Below are positions 24,647 to 35,959 of a stretch of 64,000 nt of DNA, piece after piece. The position numbers and the translations under genes were made by a program. Numbering within the stretch: the first letter of the stretch is position 1; every line of letters begins with the position of its first letter. The notes beneath the pieces are model-generated. The model did not search any database. It saw nothing but the letters and a program-made list of their open reading frames with translations, and was not told the origin of the DNA. Origin of the DNA: Hypomesus transpacificus (taxonomy: Eukaryota; Chordata; Actinopteri; Osmeriformes; Osmeridae); the NCBI RefSeq assembly GCF_021917145.1, contig NC_061064.1:3335137-3399136 (forward strand), read 5' to 3'.

Positions 24647-27618
24647 TCAGTCCAGCGCTACATTATGGAATCCTTCATTCTCTCTGCTGCTGCCTTTGGA
24701 ATGCTGAGACTCCTGTCTGTCATTCTGGTCGCCAGGACGATCACTCTTCCCCCGACTCCAGATTTTTTTCCATTTGGTCGTGGGTGCTAGGGAGGGGGTG
24801 GGCAGAGGGACAGGGGTTGGGGAGCGGGTATGGACAGGGGTTGAAGGGACCAAAGGGGTGGAGGAGAAAACCATGCGGGTTGTTGGAGGTGGTTTGGAGA
24901 CAGAGATACTGGCTGGTCTCTGAATGGGCTGTTTATTGGTCCTTCTCAGTAGCCCTGAACGAGAGGGCTTCTTCTGGCATTCCTCTGCCTGTTGTTGGCT
25001 CTGGAGATGGTGGTGGAGGATTATCTGGACATCCTCCTAAAACACAGACAACACAAACTGTCAGTAACCAAACATGGCCAAACGCAGTAGTATAAGTATG
25101 GGTTTGTTTGAGTCAGTTTGAGGATGATGTTATACTGATAAAACAAAGACAAATCTACCCAACAAAGTGGACAGTTATTATTCACTAGGTTCTCGTAGCC
25201 TATTGCCAGATGGCCACTCCGACCTCCAGGGTTTTAAGCTAGTATTGTTCTGCCTCAGTGCACAGTACACAACTTTTGTCGGTCAATTAAAACACAGATG
25301 TGATTGTGTGTCTCCGAAAATAGTTGCAGATACTACTTATGTTTTTTCTTTACTCCACTAACATTCTAACACCTGCTGAGACCCACATGTTTATGATCCT
25401 TTCACTAATAAAACATATGGTCAAACCATTTTTTGATAGTCTTAGTTTTCCTCTGACATTGATTCTTTCTCATTGGACATCCTCAAAACAATTACCTTCC
25501 AGGCTTCTAGTTCCAGGGACATCTCCAGTCTTTTCTGTACTTCCTCCAAGAGATGGTTGTTAAGTGACATCATCTCTGTCTTACTGCGCAGAAGTTCCGC
25601 CTCCATGGCCTTCTTCCTGTTCATCAAAATCACAATCACAGATTATTTGTTTTCTGTTACAAGAGAACCTGCCACTGTTTGTGTATGTGTGTGGTGACTC
25701 ACTTTTCCATGGCTTCATCTCTGTCCCTTAAAGCCTGCTGGAATACAGAGCTGTCTTCAACACCTTTGCCCTTCCGTGACCCACGTTTGCAATCCTGAGA
25801 AAATAATGGTTGCAAGGGTTATGATGGTGTTCATTTCAACAAGTCGGAAGAAATATTGTCATCTTGATCACTAAGTGTGGTGCAGGGTACAGAAGAGGAA
25901 CTCTGAACTGTTCTTAAGGTTTATGGGTTACTGAGTGCATGTGTATGGCTTACTCCTCACCTGTGCGGTGTGGTTGATTGCTAACTTGCGTGCTACATTC
26001 TGTAACTTGATCAGTGCAGAGTCAAGGCGGTTCTCTTGATCCAAGGGTTCTACTGGCACGTACTCTGTTTCTGTTAGAGGAAGCAGCAACCTCAAAACAG
26101 ACAGAACCTCCTCCGTGACCTATAGACACAGAGAGAACATTTTAGAATGATGGAATTAAAACTTTCATGGATTGTTATTAATTTTTCTGTGTGTGTCTGT
26201 GTGTGTGATACCTTTTCTTTGTGTTGGCCCCATCGAGGTCCATCTTTGTTCTCCTGTAGTTTGTCTACCTGAGCCTTCAGTCTCAGACTGCGTCTGCGAG
26301 ACAGCTCCACCTCCCGACGCACCTCCTTCAACTACACCCACACACAACTATTCAAACCAGTGCATCAAACAACATTCCACTTGAACAAAGTATAAAAAAA
26401 ATGTCCTGCTACACAAGATTCTTGAAGTAATCCGTGTAAACATCTAGACACCACTGACTCAGCTAATATAAATCCCATTGTCCCTTAACATTCATACCCC
26501 AAGGCACAAACAGCTAAGTTTCACTGACAAAGAGGAGAAATAAATATATAAACACTATATTTTCGATCATGATCACAGATCAAGACCATTAAGTACATTA
26601 AGCACACATAGTTTAAGCACAGATGCATGTTCTGCATTAGATAAAAGACATCTTAATATGTAAACCCAAACCCGACACAGAATACTGGTTTGTTCAGGGA
26701 GCAAACATGCGCTTCCCTTTGCAGTTTGTCACCCTTATGAAAAACCGACTCTTCTCTTACTGTGTCTGAGACGGGTCCTAGAGTTCTCCGGCGGGTAAGA
26801 GGTCTGCCACTGCTGATCAGGTCCGGTAAGGCTCTCTCTATGTAGCTCATCTGGGACAAGCTCTCCCCTTCCCTGACAGCCTCTCCTGGATCACAACCCA
26901 CTCCCTGCCTGACCGTCATCAAACTGTCTGGACCCTCTCCCTCCATAGCACTGAGCAGACCGACATGACAATCTCCCTCCATGGTCAGTGTGGGGACACG
27001 GCAGTCAGTGACTGTGGTTGAATCATTCAATTCCAGGCACTCTATTTTCGGACAGGGCCAACAGTCACCGGCCACAGTTAATGATTCAGCACAGACGTCC
27101 CGAGGAGTTGATCCATCTGAGTCCACTTCCTCTTGTTCTTCTTCCTCTTGCTCAGGGTTGTCTTCTTCTTGTGTCACCGTTAGGCTTTCATTGACCTGTG
27201 GCTCAAGATGTGTCAGCATCGTAGGTCTTGTGGTTGGACTGCCTCTGATCGAGTCAGATGTATGAGGTTGGTCCTCCAGTGGGTAGCAGAGTCGCTCCAT
27301 AGCGGTGAGCTGTGGTCTCAGCCTCTGGTTAAGGACTGAAAAAGATACAGATTCTTCCATGGCCTCAAAAGTTCTCAGGCTCCCACTATACACACACCAA
27401 CAAGACACACAGGAGAGGACTGAGTACTTTCAGTGGAAACATATGTGGGAGTGAAAGAAAAGGGGGAAGGTAGAAAACAGGGAGGGATTGCAAAGCAGTA
27501 GAATGTCTCCCAACTTGTTTTTCCTGATCTTAAAGATACTCGCGACTCGGGACTCACGTTTGGTGATGTCACAGCGTGATGTCATGGGGGCTGAACTGAA
27601 AACACTTTTGTTCCTCAT
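24647..27618 (-). CDS. Coiled-coil protein resembling BICD-family-like cargo adapters
   Basis: Seven exons on the minus strand: 27618-27558, 27335-26761, 26331-26212, 26119-25961, 25794-25703, 25616-25496 and 25036-24647. All borders are GT-AG and phases close to 505 aa. Residues about 21-212 (exon 2) are acidic and low-complexity, with Glu runs. Exons 3-6 are a charged, heptad-like coiled coil. The segment LRDRDEAMEK through LNNHLLEEVQKRLEMSLELE and AWKEDVQ resembles the C-terminal coiled coil of BICDL1/BICDL2, adapters that link dynein-dynactin and kinesin to Rab-positive vesicles. The last exon is basic and proline-rich. The N-terminal coiled coil with the dynein-binding box of true BICD-like adapters is not evident, so the function may differ. 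Family recognition comes from memory of the motif pattern. Human PHKG1 occupies this side of SUMF2. Confidence 0.65.
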
Positions 27619-28269
27619 TTTTAACTATCGCTACGGAGACAGCGGAGCCTAGATACAGATGCGTAAACATGTCAGAGCTTGAGGGCAGTCGTGAGGGAGG
27701 AAAACCTTTGATCCCTCAACACAAGTGAAAGATTATGCAGGTGTGACGTCTGCCACCTGTCTGAACTACAATCCTCTAATCCCATTGGCCCCTCTCTATC
27801 TGGGTGAATCCACACAGTGCAATCCTTAGCAGCAATCCAGTCATGAGAGAGTCAACAGTAGAACAAGGTCAGAGACTGAGCTCCACTCCCTCTCTTTCAT
27901 CCCCACTTATCACAGGAGTTTCATTCACTCTCTGCCCAAAAACAAACAAAACCAGCTCAAAACCACTCATCCCCAAAGACAATAGCTCTGTTGCATGTTT
28001 GAAGTACTTGTGTATGGGGGTAGGGAGGGGTGTAATGCTATATTGTAAAGACAAAAAAAGGTGTACAGCATAAAAACAAGAGCATATTTTATTATTCTTT
28101 ATGTCACAGTAATAGAAAAATTCATATTTTTTTGTTTTACCTCAGGTCTCCACAGGAGAAAGGTTTACATCCCTCCCTGCATCCATCACCATGAACGCCT
28201 GCAGTTGTTTTCTACATGTATATTTGAATCAATTTGACCTCCTTATCATCCATGTTAAATCCTGTCCTA

Positions 28270-30329
28270 TCACAGCTCTGTTTTCATTTTCTTATTTTTC
28301 TCTGGTTTCTGGTCCTGGCTGGCAGCACACCTGAAGCCCAGATTATCAGAGGCTGAGTCTGGAGTGTTCCCCATCCTGGATGAAACACAACCATCATGTT
28401 GCCATGAGCAACATCCCACTTCAGGGCAGATCCAAAGTAGATATTCAATTTAAAAAGAACCAGCACCAAGGAATCCAAATAGGGTCCAATCATGCACAGT
28501 ACCTGGTGGTGATTCGAGCTTTGTGATTGGCTGATCCATCTGAAGTATCAATCCAGGAAGCGCCTCGGAGGACATACATTGGTCGGGCTCCAGGAAAGGG
28601 CGTGGCTGTCCACTCCCATGCATTTCCCATCATGTCATACAACCCTTGAAGAAGAAGACACACACTTAGAACAAAACCTCCAGCTGAACTACACACATCA
28701 CAGCCAAACCTTTATGTAGCTAAATCTAACAGAGCTACCTTTAACTATCAATACCATCATCTATGCTTTTTGACTTTTAAAGTTAGCTTTGCATGCGTTA
28801 ATTGGACATTGTGCAGGAGGTTGATAGGTGCATTGTTACCATAGCTGTTCTGAGGTGGGAATGCAGTGACTGGAGACAGACCATGGTACCCATCCTCTGC
28901 CTTGTCTCCATCAGGGAACAGCCCCTAATATACAGTACACATCAAGTGACCTTACTATATAATATTAGGCTGATTCCAGGTCAGGTGACACAAAATACAT
29001 AGAAATTGTGATAAGGGATGTAGACAGTACTGTTTTATTTGTTATTTTCTTCCATTTTTGTTTTGTTTATTTAAGGAGGGTGAATATTATTAATCTGACC
29101 TGCCATAAATTGGTCCGGTTGGGCTGGAACTTGTTTCCCCATGGATATGTCCGTCCTTGTAGAAGAGGATGAAAGATGGTATGTTAAAAATGATGGATCA
29201 GTCACAAACCCTCTCCCACCATCTTAACATGACATTAAATCACCACAGAATCATCAATCCGCCTCACCTTGCAGGCCCCCGCGTGCAGCCCATTCCCACT
29301 CCTCTTCTGTTGGAAGTCTCTTCCATTTCCAGTGACAGAAGGCCCGTGCATCGTTCCAGCTTACCTGAACCACTGGGGAGTCCAGATGGTCCCGGATCCC
29401 AGAACCAGGCCCTGCAGGCTGGGCAAGGGAGGGGGCAACAGTCAGTGGACAGAGCCAGCTTGAGGTGATGGGGCAGAGCCATATGACCTTACAATAGGGC
29501 TTACGGCTTTACCTGATTGATCAAGTCAAGGGATTTATGTATAATGTGCGCAGTGTAACACAAAGTAATTCTGAACAATTACATTCTAGTCCAAGTTCAT
29601 CAAGTTCAAAAGTGAATCGGCGGAGAAGCTGAGATGCCGCTGTCTTGACTTTACCTGTCTCCAAAACACCCGCTCCACTGGCAGCCACCAAGGTGCAGAC
29701 TGGGATGTGGGAAGTTTTTAAAAACGAATTAATTTAGTTTGAGGAAAAGCTTTGAGGCAAACAAAAGATTGTAAGTAAAAGATGTTTTGAACGTGCAACG
29801 TCTGTTATGTTAACACACCTCAATTTTTTCAGTAACCTTACTCTTCAGCTCGTCAGACACAAAGTCCTGAAACACAAAACTCCAGCCAAAAGTCTCAGCC
29901 TCTGTTTTGTACTTCTGTGCCCTGACAAACTCTCTGTTGATAGATATTGAAAGACAAATTATGCTATACATCTTGTTGCCCCCAATGAGGCATCATACAA
30001 AACGTATCATTCGCATGCTGTTCAGTTTATCTGACCTGAAGTCAGAGTTTGTGACGGGGTATTTATCTATGCTGAAGGTTCCGACAGCGACTTCTTTCGT
30101 TGGCGACTCTCCATCTCTGCCGTCTGCTGCGTTCGTACCCATAGTCATTTTACCTCCTGGAATGTGGACCCCTTCATCACCTGCATGAAGAGTTCGAATG
30201 ACTGGTTGGACGAATTTTGCAAGCTAATAACGTTTCCGGATTGTATATCTTGGGTGAATGTTAACTATCCTCACCTGCTATACAATACGTTGTGGCGGAC
30301 AGCCACATTAATGCGACTGTGACATCCAT
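28270..30329 (-). CDS. sumf2: Sulfatase-modifying factor 2 (inactive formylglycine-enzyme paralogue)
   Basis: Nine exons on the minus strand: 30329-30275, 30180-30036, 29933-29819, 29699-29655, 29418-29268, 29155-29100, 28924-28840, 28644-28503 and 28375-28270. All are in phase, giving 299 aa (human about 301). Exon 1 encodes a short signal peptide ([19 protein letters not shown]). The rest is the FGE-sulfatase fold: [76 protein letters not shown] and NLGFRCAA. The segment that in SUMF1 carries the two catalytic cysteines reads [18 protein letters not shown], so it is non-catalytic, as known for SUMF2. SUMF2 is an ER-lumen partner that binds sulfatases and SUMF1. The C-terminus is KTEL, an apparent KDEL-type retrieval signal. 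cct6a lies directly upstream on the same strand, as in human. Confidence 0.96.
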
Positions 30330-30682
30330 TGGGTAAAAATATGTGTTCGGATGGTGGGCTTTGAGCCCAAAACTTGCAGAATCTTTTGTTGACTTTACTA
30401 TATAGCTGGCACACAACGTTTTTACAGGATTTTCCCTTTTGACTAGCGTTCTGACTTCAGCGGTTTCAATCAGACTGTATATAAGGTTTCATTGAGGGAC
30501 AGGAAGTTGCGGTCCGACTGAAAACTGTTCCGTGGAAATGTGACTATACAACCCTTAGTTCCTTCTCGTTCCATCTTTCCCAACTCTGATAATTCAAACA
30601 CTCACATTACATAAATTCAGCATTTCTAAATTTCTGAAAATTACTTTTGTACACATTAAATAGGAATTCAGCCAAGATAACT

Positions 30683-30688
30683 TTTAAT
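30683..30688 (-). promoter_or_regulatory. Possible polyadenylation signal of cct6a (ATTAAA)
   Basis: ATTAAA on the minus strand, about 240 bases past the cct6a stop and before sumf2 begins. No canonical AATAAA was seen on this strand between the two genes, so the common ATTAAA variant is the best candidate. Confidence 0.4.
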
Positions 30689-30927
30689 GGGTACAAACAA
30701 AACTGAGTGGTACAAACAAAACTGAGTGGTACAGTTCCATGCTTCAAAAGAAATCTCATAAATAAAACAATAGTTTGGAGGGATAATTCAGGGGTTTACA
30801 ATGGTTTCTTTGACAAATAATGATGCTCATTACAGTACAGTGACAGTTCCATTTGTTGGACAGGGCTATTTTCCATGTTGAGAGTTGCATTTAGGGAGAG
30901 ATATCAGAAGGGATCTTCCATTGACCT

Positions 30928-33900
30928 TCAACCCTTTAGAGAAGACATTCCAGCCCTCATGATCTCATCCACCAGCAGGATGTTACTGGCAATTACCGTG
31001 CTGGAGAAAGAAAACAAGTGATTGAGACAATTGAAAATGAGTTCAATTGTATTTTATTAGGAGGTGAAAAAAAAAAAAAAACTAACAACTATCACTACAC
31101 TTAGTTCATACAGTTAAGCAAGTCCTCTACCTTACCATGAATGCAGAAGCTGTTTCTTGACACTGTAGTTGTCCCAAACACCTGCCTCACCAGCCACCAT
31201 GGGCTCACCTGAGGAGAGAGAATCAAGTCAAACATTAAACCAGTGAGAACCTGCCAATAGCCAGGCCCGGCTGCCCCTTGTAAACAACCGTACAGTATAG
31301 GGTTGACCTGTGTGACTGACCTGAGCTGAGATCCACTCCTACCAGCTGTCCAGACTCCTTGTACTCAGTCTGCAGCTTCACCAAGGTCTCCTGGGCATCA
31401 TAGCCAGAGTTCTGGGCCAGAACCTGAGAGGGAGGACAGAAAATTAATGCGTTCTGGTTTGCCAAAGTGTCATTTATTAGAAGGCCAAATGAGGTAAAGA
31501 CAAAAGAATGAAGATCGAGAGAATTCAGTCCAAATCAAGAGCTTTTTCTCCCAGAACACAAAACTACTTGGATGCCTTAGTTAGTAGCAGACACTGGCAT
31601 GTCTTACCTTGGGGATAATGAGAAGAGCATCTGCAAAGGCCTGCACTCCCAACTGGGCCCTTCCCTTCACCTTGGACTTGTGCTTCACCAAAGCATCAGC
31701 CACAGCCACCTCAAAGGCACCTGCTCCAGGCACCACACTTCCTACAGATGGAGAACAGAAGGATGAAGACTACACCTACAAAGCCCATCAACATCTCTCA
31801 TACACAGCCATCTCCATTCCCCTGAGAATTGTTCTATAGGCATACTGGCTTGAACGTCACCATGTCAGTGTCAAGTGACATTTATTACAATAAATATAAA
31901 ACAGAACCAGCATGTTAGTATCAGTCTCCTACCATCCTCAATGGCGTTCTTGACTGCTCTCAGGCCGTCCCTGACGGCATCTTTGATCTGTGTGAGGGTG
32001 TGCTTGTTGGGGCCCTTCACCAGCAGGGTCACTGAGCGAGGGTTCCCACACTTCTCAATGAATGTGAACTTCTCCTCTCCCTGTGAAGACGTTACGGTAC
32101 AGATCAAAATATAACCGACCCTGCACCTTAAGCACTGGGATTCAAGTCATTTGAAGGGCAGATTCAAGAACACCACACTCACCAGTGTGTGTTCGTACAC
32201 CAGGCCTGCGTGGCCTAGGCATTCAGGAGTGAGGTCGTCCACAGAGTTCATAGGAATACCTCCACAGGCCAGAGTGAGTCTGGAGAAGGAAACAAAATCG
32301 AAATCTATATAGCGTAAAACCTTTGGACGTCTAAATATCTACACATCGTTTACTTCCCAACAGCGCAAGATTGTACTCATTCTCATAGAAACAGTGCAAG
32401 ATTGCGCTCCCACTGCTTGTAATAGAGAGAGTGAGAAGTGCTTTTGCATGGTGTCTGACTGCATTTACTACGGGCAGAGTAACACAGAATTCTCCATGCC
32501 AACCCTACGACACAAACACAGATAACGGACAAACACAGAAGCCTCGGCACAGCCACAGAGGAGAGAACTCTTCAGGTTTGACAGGACAAATACAAATAAA
32601 TACATTGTCATAGTCGCATAGCGGACACAGTTCAGTAATGCCTGATAAAGGAAACCATGTGAGGGCAAGGCTGAACAGAGCCTTTACAAGCTTTGTCACT
32701 GGTTATGAGTATGCAGGTTTTTCCGGTAGTAAGTAACTGGTTGTTTGTTAACATATAATCATTTTGACGGACAGCTTTACCTCTCCATGTTCCTCCTCTT
32801 GGCTCTGCGCAGCGCTACAATGCCGTCCTTGGCCAAAGTATCCAGGGAGTACGGATCAATTCCCTGCGAGACAAAACCAGTCATGAGTCTTGGGAACAAC
32901 ACAGAGGAGAGAAATCCACACTAAACCTACTGTAATACAACACAATGTGGACATTTACAACTCTGAGCCAGTCTTGTCATAGAACCATATTTGATACATA
33001 TGTGACATGGTGAGAGATTGTTCTGGTCCGCTGAATACATGTAGGAGAGGAGGCAGCTTTCCCAATGCAGAGGTACAGACCAGACTTCACTGTAGCACAG
33101 ATACATGAGACCAGGGAGAGCTACACAAGCATCCGTGGGTGTTCTCTGTGCTAGGACGATCCAGCTTTTCCAAGCTGTCCGACAACTAATCAAGGAGATC
33201 TGTCGCAGTGTCACAACGTGGTTCGTCCTTGACGACATTCAGAACCTTCAGCTTCTCTCTCTCCCTACCTTCTGGTTTATGACGACAAAGCTTTTCTCCC
33301 CGTTAGGACACACGGAGTTCTTCAGAGCGATGATCTTCTGCACGCGCTCCTCGATAAACTTCCTCTCAGCCGACACCAGCTTATCCCTCTCGTCCGCACT
33401 CTTGTAGAAGAAGCCTGAGTTGACCTCGGTCTTCTCGTACTCCAGGGACACGTTGCAGGTCAGCACGTAGGCGTCCTCCACACGCTTCTTCATGTCTGGG
33501 TGCCTGGCCCCGTGGTCCAGCACCAGTCCCCTGATTAGCCTGGAGAGAGAAAGGGGAGAGACAACATGGAGGAGACAGACACATGCTATAGTGGACTATG
33601 GACCTGTCATATAGAGGGGTATATAAAAAGAGTAACAAGGTGCTTGTGTGAGGGGAGGGAGACATACTGTGTGTCACTGTCTGTCTTGTGCCTCATTTCC
33701 ATGATCTCCACCATGAACAGGTCGATGGGCTCGTTGGGTTTAGCGATGGCCAGCACAGCATCTACTACAGCCTGAAAACAACCATCCAACACAAATCAGC
33801 ACCCACATTTAACCACACTAAAACAATAGTGCACCAAAAAACGTCATTTATTAATATCCATGAATGATATGCTTGTTAAACCATCCCCATGATCCTCATC

Positions 33901-35959
33901 CACAGGGATGGTCAGAAGAAGCCGTCTTAAACTTCTTTCAGTTCAGCTGGTGACCCTTCACCCCCTTAAGCTTCTGAAACAGTGTCTTACAAGCTCCCAA
34001 ACCCGTCTTACATTTACATTGTAGTCATTTAGCAGACACTCTTATACAGAGCGACTTACAGAAAGGACAGGGTGAAGTGCCTTGCCCAAGGACACAACGT
34101 AATTTTGCACAGTTGGGAATTGAACCAGCAACCTTCTGATTACTAGCCCGATTCCCTCACCGCTCAGCCATCTGAGTTCCCAGTCTTACCTCGGTGAGTA
34201 GGTCAGCAAGCTCTTTGTGGACCTTGGTTCTGAGGGAGGTGCGTGCTACGTGGATGAGTGTTTCTCTGTCCATCTCCCGTGTCACCTTCATCTCCTCTAG
34301 TACCTCCAAGGCCTTCTCCTTCGCTGCCTCAAAGCCCTCGGCTATAATTCTGGGGTGGAGGCCCTTTGAAAACAAAGATTGGTCAGAAAATGATCTAGTT
34401 TACTGATTTGTGCCCAAATGTACTCTTAATTTGAATAACAGGGAGAGCTATTAAGTATTTATTTATGAAAAGGAAAAAAAGCCTTGTTGATCCCCTTACC
34501 TCTGACACGTACAGGTCAGCCTGTTTCAAGAGCTCCCCAATGATTAGGACATTGGAGGTGGTCCCATCTCCTGTGATGTCATCCTGCGCTGTGGCCACCT
34601 TGGCGATCAGTGATGCTGTCGGGTGCTGGATTTGCTGAATGAACAGGAAGAGATAAAAAAAAAAAATTTGAGTGGAGGAAGAACAGTAGTTTTACACTGA
34701 GTAAAAACAACCAATCAAACAAAGAGTTGTGTGCAACTTGTGGATCACAATGTAGTTATTATTTTTTGAATCTCATGAAATACACATTAATTATAATAGG
34801 GGATTTTCTTGTACTGGTCCGCTGAATACATGTAGGAGAGGAGGCAGCTTTCCCAATGCAGAGGTACAGACCAAACTTCACTGTAGCACAGATACATGAG
34901 ACCAGGGAGAGCTACACAAGCATCCGTGGGTGTTCTCTGTGCATTAAACAATTAGTTAATCCAACTAACAAAGTGGTGCCAAATTACTGTAATGTTTTAA
35001 TAATCCATTTTTTTATCATTATTCTACAGTAGATATAAACAAGAACTGTTCTCAATTAGATTATCCCTTAGAGTTAATCCGGCGATTGTGTAGATCTTGA
35101 GTAGTTAATACTAGGGTGTGGTCAATTCCAGATTGGCCACTTCAATAAACTTTCGCAGCTGCAAAAGGGATAATTGCTCGACTCTTAACACCTAGAGCTA
35201 CATGCTCAAAATCATCCTTAACTTACCATTTCGTGCAACAAGACATTACCGTCTTTTGTCAGCTTGATGTCCCCGGCACCAGACACGAGCCTGCGGGAAG
35301 GGACAGGGGAGTCATGATTTATGTCTAGCTTGGCTAGCAAGGCTATATTTATTACAACAAATTCACATCCACACAACATCGTATATAGTGAGAACAGGGT
35401 AAAGAGTCATATGTGATGTCTAATTTGTCAATAGGTATATTTTGCATTGACCCATTGTCTATAGACTACCTAGTATTAAAAGCAGCAGAGACTACACAGA
35501 CCATGACGATGACAGGGTAACCATGTGGGGATGTCCGTTATCCGGTTAGCTGGCTAGTACGATTAGCCCATTAACTAGCTAGGACGTTAATTGTTAGATA
35601 GGCCTTTGTCTTAAATGTACTTCGCTCTTATGTTTAGTTCACGGATTTGAAGGTGTTCCGTTACACACAAATACAATATCACGCACTAGCTTTCAATACA
35701 ACAATATAAATGTAGAACTGTCTATTTCTGTATAACAGAAGGCTAACGTTAGCCAGTTAGCTTCAAAGTAGTACGCGTGCTCAACAAAAGGCTCTGCATG
35801 CGCACTCAGCGGTGGGGCTCACATTTTCATGGTCCCCTTTGGTCCCAGATTACTCTTCAACACATCCTGAAGTCCGCGGGCAGCACTAATATTCACAGCC
35901 AAGGCGGCCTGGGCCCTCGCCACCTCGGCTTTTGGGTTCAGCGCTTTCACGGCAGTCAT
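30928..35959 (-). CDS. cct6a: T-complex protein 1 subunit zeta (CCT6A)
   Basis: Thirteen exons on the minus strand: 35959-35823, 35290-35227, 34634-34500, 34363-34190, 33771-33668, 33539-33269, 32863-32781, 32279-32183, 32080-31933, 31741-31608, 31423-31321, 31208-31136 and 31000-30928. Phases close to 531 aa, exactly the human length. It is the zeta subunit of the cytosolic CCT/TRiC chaperonin, which folds actin, tubulin and other proteins with ATP. Visible motifs are [10 protein letters not shown] and LTKDGN (nucleotide site), GDGTT at residues 89-93 (catalytic loop), and [13 protein letters not shown] and [10 protein letters not shown] in the equatorial domain. The C-terminus is RAGMSSLKG. 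Introns 2 and 6 each carry an H/ACA snoRNA in sense orientation. Intron 4 carries a SINE next to the splice donor. nipsnap2 lies upstream and sumf2 downstream on the same strand. Confidence 0.98.
33016..33151 (-). ncRNA. H/ACA box snoRNA in cct6a intron 6 (SNORA15-like)
   Basis: A 136-nt sense-strand intronic RNA. The 5' hairpin is closed by GCACAG/CTGTGC, a single-stranded hinge TACAGTGAAG contains an H-box-like ACAGTG, and the 3' hairpin is closed by TCTGGTC/GACCAGA. An ACA box at 33021-33019 is followed by three bases. A near-identical block lies in intron 2. Human CCT6A introns host SNORA15-type H/ACA RNAs, which supports the name; the guide target was not worked out. The H box departs from strict ANANNA. 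It lies about 150 nt upstream of exon 7, a usual position for an intron-processed snoRNA. Confidence 0.85.
34012..34178 (-). repeat. tRNA-derived SINE in cct6a intron 4
   Basis: On the minus strand: CTCAGATGGCTGAGCGGTGA (A-box region), GGTTCAATTCC (B box), CTTGGGCAAGGCACTTCACC, and a tail CTAAATGACTACAATGTAAATG. It is flanked by near-identical repeats CCCAGTCTTAC (34179-34189) and CCCGTCTTAC (34002-34011). The first of these contains the splice donor of exon 4. Confidence 0.85.
34807..34942 (-). ncRNA. H/ACA box snoRNA in cct6a intron 2 (SNORA15-like)
   Basis: 136 nt. It matches the intron 6 copy with one substitution over a shared 129-base block (34814-34942 versus 33023-33151). The same two closing stems and hinge are present; the substitution turns one pair of the 3' stem into G-U. 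An ACA box at 34812-34810 is followed by three bases and lies just outside the identical block, yet is kept in both copies while the neighbouring bases differ. It lies about 170 nt upstream of exon 3. Confidence 0.85.

Noticed and set aside
33037-33042. ACATGT at 33037 (and 34828) as the snoRNA ACA box
   Set aside because: The base stem of the 3' hairpin extends past it; the ACA at 33021-33019 follows the closed stem directly and fits both copies.
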